From NCBI RefSeq assembly GCF_020733705.1, contig NZ_JAJFZM010000001.1, positions 1-64,000 on the forward strand: a stretch of DNA of 64,000 bases, given 5' to 3'. Positions 36,251-45,284 of the stretch are shown in pieces; within the stretch, counting starts at the first letter, position 1, and each line of letters opens with the position of its first letter. The notes beneath the pieces were generated by a model. It did no database searches, was not told the origin of the DNA, and was given only the letters and a program-made list of their open reading frames with translations. Origin of the DNA: Nocardia australiensis (GTDB lineage: Bacteria > Actinomycetota > Actinomycetes > Mycobacteriales > Mycobacteriaceae). A program made the position numbers and the translations under genes.

Positions 36251-36613
36251 CTACCGCTTGGCGTAGTCGGCGACGCCCTGCCAGTCGACCATGACACACG
36301 GATCGTCGCCAACGACCCACGCGTCATGACCGGGCGGAATGCTCATGAAGTCACCTGGCCCGTATTCCTGCTGCTCGCCGTCATCCATAGCCACCACCAG
36401 TCGTCCCGAGACGCAATAGCCCATGTGGGCCGCCTGACAACTGTCGGTCCCGGCGATCGGCTTGACGTGGACCGACCACCGCCAACCGGGTTCGAAGACC
36501 GCTCGACCCACCGGGCCGTCGGCGACATTGACGAGATCGAGTTTGCCTTTGCCCTGTTCGAAAAGCCGGGTCTCATCAGGGGAATCGAAGCTCTTACGCA
36601 CCAAAGCGGACAT
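36251..36613 (-). CDS. Cupin-domain protein heading the molybdenum hydroxylase operon
   Basis: A 120-residue single cupin. The two motifs are there in part: HMGYCVSGRLVVAMDDGEQQEYGPGDFMSIPPGHDAWVVGDDP, with the G-x5-G-D and P-G-H core, but the first motif has only one histidine (AHMGY) and a cysteine rather than the full H-x-H. It could bind a metal weakly or serve as a sensor. ATG 36613 follows GAGGAG. It is 77 bases upstream of the FAD gene and likely part of the same operon. Confidence 0.82.
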   Translation of the reverse strand: MSALVRKSFDSPDETRLFEQGKGKLDLVNVADGPVGRAVFEPGWRWSVHVKPIAGTDSCQAAHMGYCVSGRLVVAMDDGEQQEYGPGDFMSIPPGHDAWVVGDDPCVMVDWQGVADYAKR

Positions 36614-37027
36614 CACTGGTCTCCTCTGGATCCAATAGCTCGCGTTCGGCAATGGGCGAGAGGCGGGACCTCGCAGTCCCGAAGACATTTGCTGTTTGCG
36701 TCATCGCACATCACCACTGTTTGTGGTCGACGAGCTCGGCACGCTATCCGCGCCGCAACACCTGATACGACACCCACCGCACCCGCCGGCGTTGCCCGAT
36801 ATCACGCACACTCGCATATGACGTGCATCGCATAATATTCCCTCGGGCGACCCCGCAGCAAGATAGCCGACGAACCTAGCAACCGAGGCCCGAAACCCTA
36901 CAGCCGTCGCGGGCCGACATACCCCGAAGCCCGCCGACGCAAAACGACGAAGACCCGGCCCAAAACGGACCGGGCCTGTCGAGTGACGAAGGCGCTCCGC
37001 AGCTTTTCAGCACACGTCGGCGCTGGC
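36614..37027. other. Intergenic region
   Basis: 414 bases between the cupin start and the end of the gene at 37028. It must hold the promoter of the molybdenum hydroxylase operon on the right of 36613, but no convincing -10/-35 pair or repeat was found. Its only clear element is the hairpin at 36954-36974. No supported coding frame. Confidence 0.5.
36954..36974 (-). terminator. Hairpin terminator after the repeat-rich secreted protein
   Basis: On the minus strand CCCGGTCC and GGGCCGGG form a stem (one mismatch) around a GTTTT loop, followed by a T-containing stretch, 53 bases past the stop of the gene at 37028-37417. Confidence 0.5.
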
Positions 37028-37417
37028 TCAGAACCCGCTTCCCGATGACGGCATGGGCCACATACCCCAGCCGTAACCCGGGTACGCCGGATAGCTGGGA
37101 TAGCTGGGGTAACTCGGATACATGGGGTAGAAGGGATAACGCGGCCGGTTCCACGAACCATGACCATTGCGGCCGTGAATCACGTCAACCTGGTCCGACG
37201 CCGTGGCCGCGGGTTCGGCGACCACCGGCTCGAGGGCCAACGGCTCGAGGGCCAACGGCTCGAGGGCCAACGGCTCGGCGGCCGCCAGTTCGACGACTGC
37301 CGGTTCCGCGAACGCCGGCGCGACGGAAACGGCGACTGGCGTCAGCGCTATCGCGGATACGACTGCAATACGGGCAACTACTGGCCAAACACGTCCAGTT
37401 CGGTTTTCTCGACCCAT
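37028..37417 (-). CDS. Secreted low-complexity protein with Pro/Tyr-rich tail
   Basis: A 129-residue protein with a signal peptide (VVARIAVVSAIALTPVAVSVAPAFA, cleaved after AFA near residue 37). The mature part first has tandem LALEP pentamers within AEPLALEPLALEPLALEP, encoded by the 15-bp DNA repeat at 37226-37277, then a tail of YPSYPSYPSYPAYPGY repeats. Tyr/Pro repeats of this kind are known in cell-surface and structural proteins, but no family is recognised. It stands alone. The upstream region 37418-37501 has no clear promoter. Confidence 0.75.
   Translation of the reverse strand: MGRENRTGRVWPVVARIAVVSAIALTPVAVSVAPAFAEPAVVELAAAEPLALEPLALEPLALEPVVAEPAATASDQVDVIHGRNGHGSWNRPRYPFYPMYPSYPSYPSYPAYPGYGWGMWPMPSSGSGF
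37226..37277. repeat. 15-bp tandem repeat coding LALEP
   Basis: Three exact head-to-tail copies of CGGCTCGAGGGCCAA (37226-37240, 37241-37255, 37256-37270) and the start of a fourth. They encode three LALEP units of the secreted protein. Exact copies make this a site likely to vary in copy number by slippage between strains. Confidence 0.9.
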
Positions 37418-37501
37418 CGAGCTTCCTCATTTCGGTACGAATCGGTCGATCGCCAATCGACGACCAGGCGGGCTCGACGTCAATAGCCTCGGTGGAGCGA
37501 G

Positions 37502-37912
37502 ATGTGCCCGCGCCGATCAATATACCGCTATTCAACGGTACGTTCAATAGGTAACGGCACGTTCGATGGGGTCCGACTTCCCGGCCCGACCGCTCGAAGG
37601 ATCAAGCACCGATCGGTAAGGTCTGGCGGAAGTAAACAGGGGGCGGGCGTTCGCGGCATCATCACCGAAATCCTGAACACCCTCGCCGGAATGCTCGTCG
37701 AGAGCGCGGCCATCCTCATCGCGTCGGGGGGTACCGCGGCCCCCGCGGAGATCGCCCACGCGATGCTCGGAATCTCGACGGCCAGCATGAGGATGTCCAC
37801 CCTGCTGGCGAAGATGGCGGCGGAACTGGTCGGCTTCAGCGCGCTGGCCGATGACGTGGTCAAGACGATCGTCGCCGCCGGCGAAGTCGAATACCAGGCG
37901 TCGATGGCATGA
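37502..37912 (+). CDS. Small helical protein of unknown function
   Basis: The frame codes 136 residues from ATG 37502, but the first 50 are arginine-rich and unlike a real protein; ATG 37691 would give a 73-residue product. The C-terminal part looks genuine: EILNTLAGMLVESAAILIASGGTAAPAEIAHAMLGISTASMRMSTLLAKMAAELVGFSALADDVVKTIVAAGEVEYQ, an amphipathic helical stretch of about 75 residues. The start is uncertain and no family is recognised. Such alanine-rich helices recall type VII secretion-associated proteins, but there is no W-x-G motif. Confidence 0.45.
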   Translation: MCPRRSIYRYSTVRSIGNGTFDGVRLPGPTARRIKHRSVRSGGSKQGAGVRGIITEILNTLAGMLVESAAILIASGGTAAPAEIAHAMLGISTASMRMSTLLAKMAAELVGFSALADDVVKTIVAAGEVEYQASMA

Positions 37913-38296
37913 CGGTCGCCGACTCGTATCCGCTGAATCACCCTGGGACGCATGGCTCACCGGCCATTATGCTCTGACAGTTCGCGTTGAGCCGTGTTAG
38001 GCCCACAGAGAAGAAGCAGGTCAGACGGCATCCTTGACCAACCGCCCGGCCTGCTTCTCGGAATTGATCTCGCCACTGGTGACAAGCCCGTCGCACTCGG
38101 CCAGTGGTGCCGACAGCCGCCTGTCAGTCGCCCCCAGAGCGGCGAGGCGCGTACTGGACGGCGAGCCATATCGGACCCGGCTGGCATACGCATGGCGCGC
38201 TCGTCGCCGGTCTCGAACTCGAGACGCCGCACCTCCGGTGGCGCAGTCGCGCACGGGCGGCTCCTCGTTTCGAGCTACGGGACCCCAGCCCGGGCC
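37913..38296. other. Intergenic region without a supported gene
   Basis: 384 bases between the helical protein and gdhA. A minus-strand frame reads ...SGEINSEKQAGRLVKDAV near 38021-38120 and may be a remnant, but it lacks a start, ribosome site and any known family. Nothing else is recognised. Confidence 0.4.
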
Positions 38297-40244
<1,948 letters not shown>

Positions 40245-40583
40245 ATGGGGGGGAAGCCCGCCTCTGGCGACAGCATCTCGGTTGTGCCCGAGAAGGTGCG
40301 TGAGGTCGGCAAGTACGTCTACGAGCTGGCCGAAACACTGCGCACAGCCTTGGATTCCGCTGCCAAGGATGTGGATTCGCTGACCAACGGCAGTTGGACC
40401 GGCGCCTCGGCGACCGACTTCGTCGAGGGCTGGACCGATGTCCACGATGGCGGGAGCCAGATCATGTCGGCGTTGACCGACATGGCTGAGAAGCTCGGCG
40501 TCACCGCCGATACCTATGAGGCCCGCGACGAAGGTAACGCATCGGTGCTGAACACTTCCTCCTCCAGTTTGGATCTGCCATGA
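40245..40583 (+). CDS. WXG100-like protein (ESX-type substrate)
   Basis: A 112-residue helical protein from ATG 40245. Two long helices flank the turn NGSWTGASATDF near residue 50, the W-x-G motif of the WXG100 family. These proteins form helical hairpins, usually as dimers with a partner, and are exported by type VII secretion. The next gene encodes the second WXG-like protein and overlaps by four bases (ATGA), so they are a likely heterodimer. No ESX secretion genes are in this window, so the machinery would be elsewhere. The start is in a G-rich run and is slightly uncertain. Confidence 0.8.
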   Translation: MGGKPASGDSISVVPEKVREVGKYVYELAETLRTALDSAAKDVDSLTNGSWTGASATDFVEGWTDVHDGGSQIMSALTDMAEKLGVTADTYEARDEGNASVLNTSSSSLDLP

Positions 40584-40876
40584 CCACCGAATTCTCCGTC
40601 GACCTCGATCACCTCGAGGAGATCGTCGCCCGCCTGTCCGGGCTGGCCGGGTTCATCGATGAGCATCTCGACGAGATCGACGACCGGGTCGCGACCCTCG
40701 CCGGTACCGGCTGGGAAAGTGTGGCCGCCCAGGCTTATGCCGATGCCCACAGTCAATGGGTCACTGGTGCACGGGAGTTCACCGAAGGTGTTCGGGATAT
40801 GAGCGATGCCGCGAGGAAGGCCCACGGCCGCTACACCCGCGCGATCGAGACAAATCTCAAGATGCTGGGCGGATAA
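40580..40876 (+). CDS. WXG100-like protein, probable partner
   Basis: A 98-residue protein of the same size and shape as WXG100 proteins: helix 1 (VDLDHLEEIVARLSGLAGFIDEHLDEIDDRVATLAG), the turn TGWESVAAQAY (W-x-S in place of W-x-G), and helix 2 (EFTEGVRDMSDAARKAHGRYTRAIETNLKMLGG). It overlaps the previous gene by four bases and ends three bases before the next start. Together they form an N-terminal helper pair for the large effector that follows. Confidence 0.82.
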   Translation: MTTEFSVDLDHLEEIVARLSGLAGFIDEHLDEIDDRVATLAGTGWESVAAQAYADAHSQWVTGAREFTEGVRDMSDAARKAHGRYTRAIETNLKMLGG

Positions 40877-40879
40877 GTA

Positions 40880-42289
40880 GTGAAGGTCGATTGGACAACC
40901 TATTACGAAGCCGCCAAGAAATGCCACGACCTCGCCAATGATCTTCGCGCCGCGGACAAGCCAGTGCACGACGCGATGAAGGGCGGATGCGCGGGAATGG
41001 CAGGTAATGCCCATGGATGTAAGGAGTGGGGTTTAGCCTTCGACAAAGCCGCGTTGGAAACGGCTCAAACATGTACGAACCTGGCCGATGCACTGACGAA
41101 CTTCGGGTACGTGCTGTATGCGGCGGGCTACAACCTCGGCATCAGCGATCAAGGCAAGACCAGCACCAGACCCGAGCGCCCCACCATTCAACAGGTGTCA
41201 CAGTACAAGGTGGATTTCCCAACCTCGGTCGGCGACAACGGCAGTGGCATCGAACGCGACGCCAACGGGGTCGAGGCGATCTTCAACGAGGTCGCCAAAC
41301 AGATCGCCGATGCGATCGGGAAGCTCCCGAACGGCGACGAAGACAAACTAGGCAAAGCGAAGGCGGTCTGGGAAACGTTCGGCAACCACCAGACTGTTCA
41401 AGGAGCTGCCTCCACTATCGGCACGATCCTCGGAATGTTCGACGGTGCCGACGACACCAGCAACGCCACCTACCAGAAAGGCATCGAAGGCCTCCGCGGC
41501 CACCTCGAGACCATGCGCGGCGGCGCCACCCAACTTGCTGCGGCATCGGTGCCCCTCGCCAAACCCATCGGCGAATACCAGACCAACACCCACGACGTAC
41601 GCGTCGACTTCGAATCAGCCATCAAGACAGCACTGATCGCACTCACCGCAACCCTCGCTGTCACCGCCGTGACCGCCTGGTTCACCTTCGGCGCCAGCGT
41701 CGCCGCAGGTGGAGCCACCGCTGCGGTCATCGGCAGCGAAACCGTCACTGCTGTCAAGACCGCCTACGAACTCAGCAAGCTGTACAGCGCATTCGGCTGG
41801 ACCGGAGCCTTCGTTGCTGGCGCTGCCGTGACGATCGAAGCCTTCAACGGGGTACCCGACTTCAACTCCATCGGCGCCGCCCTCGCCGGAATCATCTCTA
41901 TACAAACGCACATCAACGACGATGATGGCACCGACAATGGGGGAAGTGGTAACCAGAAGTCGGGCACAGCGCAGACTACCGAGCAGAAGTCGGCGGCAGT
42001 AAAAGATGTGGTCACCGACGAGTCCGGGGCACTGATAGGGACCGAAGATGCGACAGGCGTCCAGATGGTCTCACAGGAGCAGGTGGATAAGGCACGCGCG
42101 GAGCTCACGGAGAAGCTGGGACCGCCTCGAGTACAACCGACTCCCAAGGGAGATATCGAGGTATGGGAAATATCCGGTGACCCCAAATCAACAGTAACTT
42201 ATCGCCCCTTCAGCCAATCGGGTGGCGCCACAATAGATTACAATAATGTCCCTGGAGTTTCGATCAAGCGCTGGCATATACCTAAATAG
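40880..42289 (+). CDS. Large WXG-type protein, likely polymorphic toxin
   Basis: A 469-residue protein from GTG 40880. Residues 1-100 are a helical WXG/LXG-like trafficking domain (KVDWTTYYEAAKKCHDLANDLRAADKPVHDAM). The middle has a hydrophobic alanine/valine-rich stretch (about 245-310) resembling membrane-interacting regions of secreted toxins. A polar linker and a variable end follow: PRVQPTPKGDIEVWEISGDPKSTVTYRPFSQSGGATIDYNNVPGVSIKRWHIPK. The last ~60 residues are coded by visibly AT-richer DNA than the rest. A long conserved head, an odd short tip and an adjacent small gene are hallmarks of polymorphic toxins; toxin activity is inferred. Confidence 0.7.
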   Translation: MKVDWTTYYEAAKKCHDLANDLRAADKPVHDAMKGGCAGMAGNAHGCKEWGLAFDKAALETAQTCTNLADALTNFGYVLYAAGYNLGISDQGKTSTRPERPTIQQVSQYKVDFPTSVGDNGSGIERDANGVEAIFNEVAKQIADAIGKLPNGDEDKLGKAKAVWETFGNHQTVQGAASTIGTILGMFDGADDTSNATYQKGIEGLRGHLETMRGGATQLAAASVPLAKPIGEYQTNTHDVRVDFESAIKTALIALTATLAVTAVTAWFTFGASVAAGGATAAVIGSETVTAVKTAYELSKLYSAFGWTGAFVAGAAVTIEAFNGVPDFNSIGAALAGIISIQTHINDDDGTDNGGSGNQKSGTAQTTEQKSAAVKDVVTDESGALIGTEDATGVQMVSQEQVDKARAELTEKLGPPRVQPTPKGDIEVWEISGDPKSTVTYRPFSQSGGATIDYNNVPGVSIKRWHIPK

Positions 42290-42330
42290 GCTAAATTTTC
42301 GGACCATACTCAATAGATCGGAGTTCGGCT

Positions 42331-42858
42331 GTGGCGGCCAAATATGTGCTCGAGTACGACCGGACATCGCTCGTCAACTTCCGCGACTTCGAGTTCGATG
42401 CGGGAAGCAGTCACTGCTATCAGTGGATCGACGTGAAGAGGTTCAACATCTCGGAACCTGAATCCGACGACCGTGCAATCCTGGCAGCTCTGGTCGACAG
42501 CATTCAGTTTCGCGACGACTACATCGGTGGCGGCGTTGACCCGAAAGGCACGCGTCATGGACCATACTGGCGCAATCGAATCGACTCCGACAAATACGAT
42601 CCGGCTGATACGGCTACAGCCGTCGACTTGCTAAAGCGATGGACGACGCGATGCGGCAATATCCCTCCAGCACTGCAGGATGCCATCGAAAAGCAAGTCC
42701 TGGACCCGATCCGGCGGTCGACAAGTCGATATATACTCGGCAAGCTCGATGGGTCTGCCGTCAACGACTACGGGTTTATTCATACCGAATTCCACGAGCT
42801 ATTCCTCATCGACAGGGTGTCGAATTCGACGCTTCTCGTGGTAGCCGCCGACGACTGA
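42331..42858 (+). CDS. Putative immunity protein
   Basis: A 175-residue acidic, soluble protein from GTG 42331 (GATCGGAG seven bases upstream). Its composition, like the toxin tip before it, is AT-richer than the rest of the window. I recognise no family; it has DRAILAALVDSIQFRDDY, a two-helix stretch with PPALQDAIEKQVLDPIRRSTSRYILGKL, and an end LIDRVSNSTLLVVAADD. The position right after the variable end of the toxin-like gene, with matching composition, is how cognate immunity genes are placed. It most likely neutralises that toxin; this is inference from context. Confidence 0.6.
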   Translation: MAAKYVLEYDRTSLVNFRDFEFDAGSSHCYQWIDVKRFNISEPESDDRAILAALVDSIQFRDDYIGGGVDPKGTRHGPYWRNRIDSDKYDPADTATAVDLLKRWTTRCGNIPPALQDAIEKQVLDPIRRSTSRYILGKLDGSAVNDYGFIHTEFHELFLIDRVSNSTLLVVAADD

Positions 42859-42958
42859 CGACCGCGCGCCGACGACGCGTCCGCCAAGTGCTCCGGGAAT
42901 AGGAAAGTGTGGCCGCGCACTGATGGGTGGCTGCCACGCGATACCGCAGCTGCGGATG

Positions 42959-43345
42959 TCAAGAATCCTGGTCCGACTCTGACGGTTTGAGGCTGAAGCG
43001 CTTGGGCGCGTCACACCTCTTCACGGCGACCCCGGCCTCGGTGAGCTTGACGAGCGAGTTGTGGACAGCGCCGGGCAAGGCGCTCGAGCGCCTTGCCGAT
43101 CGCGCTCAGGGTGAACTGACGGCCCGCGTGGTCGCGCACGAAATCCTCGAATCCGCCTGGTACAGGCCGATCTCGCCGAGCTGTCCGTCGCGTGCCAGCT
43201 GGAAGCGGCGGGAGAACTCACCGGATTCCAGGGCCGCAGCCGGAGTCGTGAGCGATCCCACGATGGCTTCGACGGCCTGTGCCCGGCCTCCCGGCCGAGG
43301 TGTCCGTATCTGTCGACAGTGGTGGTGATGCTGCTCCTGGGTCCG
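42959..43345 (-). pseudogene. Remnants of a tyrosine recombinase 3' end and a helix-turn-helix gene
   Basis: On the minus strand, in different frames, are SSITTTVDRYGHL (43345 downward) and AQAVEAIVGSL: the typical C-terminus of phage-type tyrosine integrases, where Tyr of VDRYGHL is catalytic. Further on are DFVRDHAGRQFTLSAIGKALER and, after another frameshift, VHNSLVKLTEAGVAVKR and CDAPKRFSLKP, a winged-helix pattern of mobile-element proteins. At least three frame changes separate these pieces, so both genes are dead. They sit in an island next to ssrA, where integrases often insert. Confidence 0.65.
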
Positions 43346-43446
43346 GTCGGAATGTCAGGTCCGTTTTCCGCCGGTGCTGTGGGGTCCTTGCACCCCATCC
43401 TCGGAGGGAAGTTCGTTCGAGACAGCACATTCGGAGAGGAATTGAT

Positions 43447-44178
43447 GTGGCCGAGGTTGCGGTGGTGACGGGCTCGACTCGTGGCATCGGGTTCGAGACG
43501 GCGCTGGCATTGGGATTGTCGGGGTACACGGTCGTCGTGACGGGGCGCTCCGAACAGGCGGCGGTGGCTGCGGCGCGGCTGCTGGGTGAGCGGGGTGTCG
43601 ACGCGCACGGCCACCGGCTCGATGTCGTCTCGATCGAATCGGTGCAGCGGCTGGCCGATGTCATCGCGCGCGACCATGGGCGGTTGGATGTGCTGGTGAA
43701 CAATGCGGGTGTCGCCGCCGAATGGGATGCGCCCGGTCCCAGCCGGTATGCGCATCCGGAGTCGGTGCGGCGGACACTCGAGACCAATGTGATCGGGGTG
43801 TTCCACACCGTGGAGGCATTGCTGCCGTTGCTTCGGCGCAGCGACTCGGGTCGGATCGTCAATGTGTCCTCGTTCATGGGGTCGCTGACCCTGCAGTCCC
43901 GCGCCGATCCGGCCGACATGGTGGTGCCCGCTTATCAAGCCTCCAAAGCGGCACTCAACAGCCTGACCATCACGCTGTCGAAGGTTCTCGCGGACACGAG
44001 CATCAAGGTGTTCTCCGTCGATCCGGGATTCGCGCAGACCGACTTCTCGCCCATCAACCGCGCCCAGGCACCGCTGACCGCCGCGCAAGGCGCCGAACCC
44101 GTGGTCGAGGCCGCGATGCTGAAGATCGATGCCGCATCCGGCTCGTTCATCGGCCGCGACGGCGTAGTGCCCTGGTAG
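43447..44178 (+). CDS. Short-chain dehydrogenase/reductase
   Basis: A 243-residue SDR from GTG 43447, with GGAGAGG seven bases before. NAD(P) fold TGSTRGIGFETALAL, NNAG at about residue 82, and the catalytic S/Y/K (VNVSSFMGS, YQASKAALNSL). Proton donor Tyr and Lys are in place; length is of the classical type. The substrate is not readable. Its stop falls at the exact base range where the XRE remnant on the other strand loses homology (about 44180), suggesting the two were joined by insertion or deletion. Confidence 0.9.
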   Translation: MAEVAVVTGSTRGIGFETALALGLSGYTVVVTGRSEQAAVAAARLLGERGVDAHGHRLDVVSIESVQRLADVIARDHGRLDVLVNNAGVAAEWDAPGPSRYAHPESVRRTLETNVIGVFHTVEALLPLLRRSDSGRIVNVSSFMGSLTLQSRADPADMVVPAYQASKAALNSLTITLSKVLADTSIKVFSVDPGFAQTDFSPINRAQAPLTAAQGAEPVVEAAMLKIDAASGSFIGRDGVVPW

Positions 44179-44179
44179 C

Positions 44180-44418
44180 TGGCACGGTGATGCCGGAAGG
44201 CCTGTGGACTCACAGTAGGCATGGACGTCGGCATCGGACAGACGGACGGAGCTTCCGTATTCGAGTTTCGAAACCTTCAACTCGTGCCAGCCAGCCAGCC
44301 AGCCAGCCTGGCTCGCGAGCCGACGGCCAGTCAGCCCCGCCCGACGACGAATCTCCCTCAGACGCTGCCCCAGGGCCTCCTGTGCGTCGCGACTAGCGTG
44401 CGTCACTGGTGGGCGCAC
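44180..44418 (-). pseudogene. Truncated XRE-type helix-turn-helix regulator
   Basis: From GTG 44418 the minus strand codes 80 residues of XRE regulator: DAQEALGQRLREIRRRAGLTGRRLASQAGW, then HELKVSKLEYG and DADVHAYCEST. The match to nocardial XRE/DUF5753 proteins ends abruptly at about 44180, at the SDR stop; the remaining ~200 residues of a full-length regulator are absent. A CCAG/CTGG repeat has duplicated the AGW motif (AGWLAGWHELK), adding four residues. Its start overlaps the end of the DUF6879 gene by 16 bases. Confidence 0.7.
44286..44308. repeat. GCCA tetranucleotide repeat within the XRE remnant
   Basis: Five perfect copies of GCCA followed by GCC. On the coding (minus) strand this gives CTGG repeats that add 12 bases to the helix-turn-helix. 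A four-base repeat can slip out of frame, so this may be a phase-variable or decaying site. Confidence 0.8.
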
Positions 44419-44786
44419 ACGCCGTCGACATAGTTAGCGAACGGAATCACCTTCTGCCACAGACAGTTTCGGACAGACCGGCAGTACGCCACGATTCCGG
44501 AGTCGCTCGTCACGGCCATCCCATCAAGCTTGCCGTCCGGGTCGACCAGGTTGAACGCGACACGATCATCGTCGTAGAGCCACCAGTCGTCCACCGGTAC
44601 ATCGTCGGCGAGGTGACGAGGCAAGTATCGGATGTCCTCGCCGGCCTCGACATTGCTGCCCGTGGTGGACAGCAGCCAGCGCTGATAATCCGAATGCGGG
44701 ACCGTAACCACTTCGTACCCGGCGCACAGTGACACCGCGTGCTGTGGTGTCGCCCACGGCACCGCATTTGCGGGTGGTCGGCGCAT
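44403..44786 (-). CDS. DUF6879-like protein, 5' truncated
   Basis: A 127-residue protein read from ATG 44786. The C-terminal body fits the DUF6879 family: HSDYQRWLLSTTGSNVEAGEDIRYLPRHL, WWLYDDDRVAFNLVDPDGKL, then VAYCRSVRNCLWQKVIPFANYV. Normal members carry about 70 more N-terminal residues and are paired with XRE regulators, as here. The N-terminal end is lost at 44786, six bases from the ssrA terminator. It may be an inactive remnant; the reading frame is otherwise open. Confidence 0.65.
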   Translation of the reverse strand: MRRPPANAVPWATPQHAVSLCAGYEVVTVPHSDYQRWLLSTTGSNVEAGEDIRYLPRHLADDVPVDDWWLYDDDRVAFNLVDPDGKLDGMAVTSDSGIVAYCRSVRNCLWQKVIPFANYVDGVCAHQ

Positions 44787-44787
44787 G

Positions 44788-44823
44788 AAAAAGCCCCCTG
44801 ACCTGTATTCCAAGTCAGAGGGC
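44788..44823 (-). terminator. Rho-independent terminator of ssrA
   Basis: On the minus strand a 10-bp stem with one G-T pair (GCCCTCTGAC / GTCAGGGGGC at 44793-44802 and 44814-44823), an 11-base loop and then CTTTTT. It begins directly after the tmRNA 3' end. Confidence 0.9.
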
Positions 44824-44826
44824 CTG

Positions 44827-45197
44827 GGTGGAGCTGCCGGGAATCGAACCCGGGTCCTCCGCCGCGTCTTCAGGGCTTCTCCGTGTGCAGTTCGCTAAGT
44901 CTCTGCTTGGATCTCCGGGTCTCGCGAACAAGCTCGGATGACGATCCCAGTCACTGTTTGATGTCCCATCCGACTCCGTGACCGAGCCGGACGGTAATTC
45001 CCTCTAGCTGATGCCAGTACCCGGGTCGAGGGACGAACCCGGACTGACAGAGACGACCTGCTACTTAGGCAGCGAGGGCGTACTCGCGCTGATTGGAATC
45101 GGCGCTTAATTGGTTGCAACGACGCTTACGGTGGTCTCTTGCCTGCACCGACACGCTTCCCCTAAATCTACGTACGCAGTCGAAACCGTTCAGCCCC
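44827..45197 (-). ncRNA. ssrA: Transfer-messenger RNA (tmRNA)
   Basis: The 5' end (minus strand) is GGGGCTGAACGGTTTCGACT and pairs with CAGCTCC near the 3' end, giving the tRNA-like acceptor stem. The T arm is GGTTCGATTCCCGG. Inside lies the tag frame at 45065-45103, which codes ADSNQREYALAA followed by TAA; M. tuberculosis has ADSHQRDYALAA. tmRNA, with SmpB, rescues ribosomes stalled on broken mRNA and adds the degradation tag. After CAGCTCCA the DNA reads CCCA, so CCA may be partly added after transcription; ends are accurate to about two bases. Confidence 0.95.
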
Positions 45198-45284
45198 GTA
45201 CGTCCCGACACCTTGCCGGGCTAGTCATATTAACACTCACCGACGAGTGGTTCATTCCATTATTCGCGGCGCGCGCGGTGAGCG

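Noticed and set aside
43346..44179. Continuous minus-strand open frame joining the XRE and integrase remnants
   Set aside because: Only its two ends have recognisable protein patterns; the middle is antisense to the intact SDR gene.
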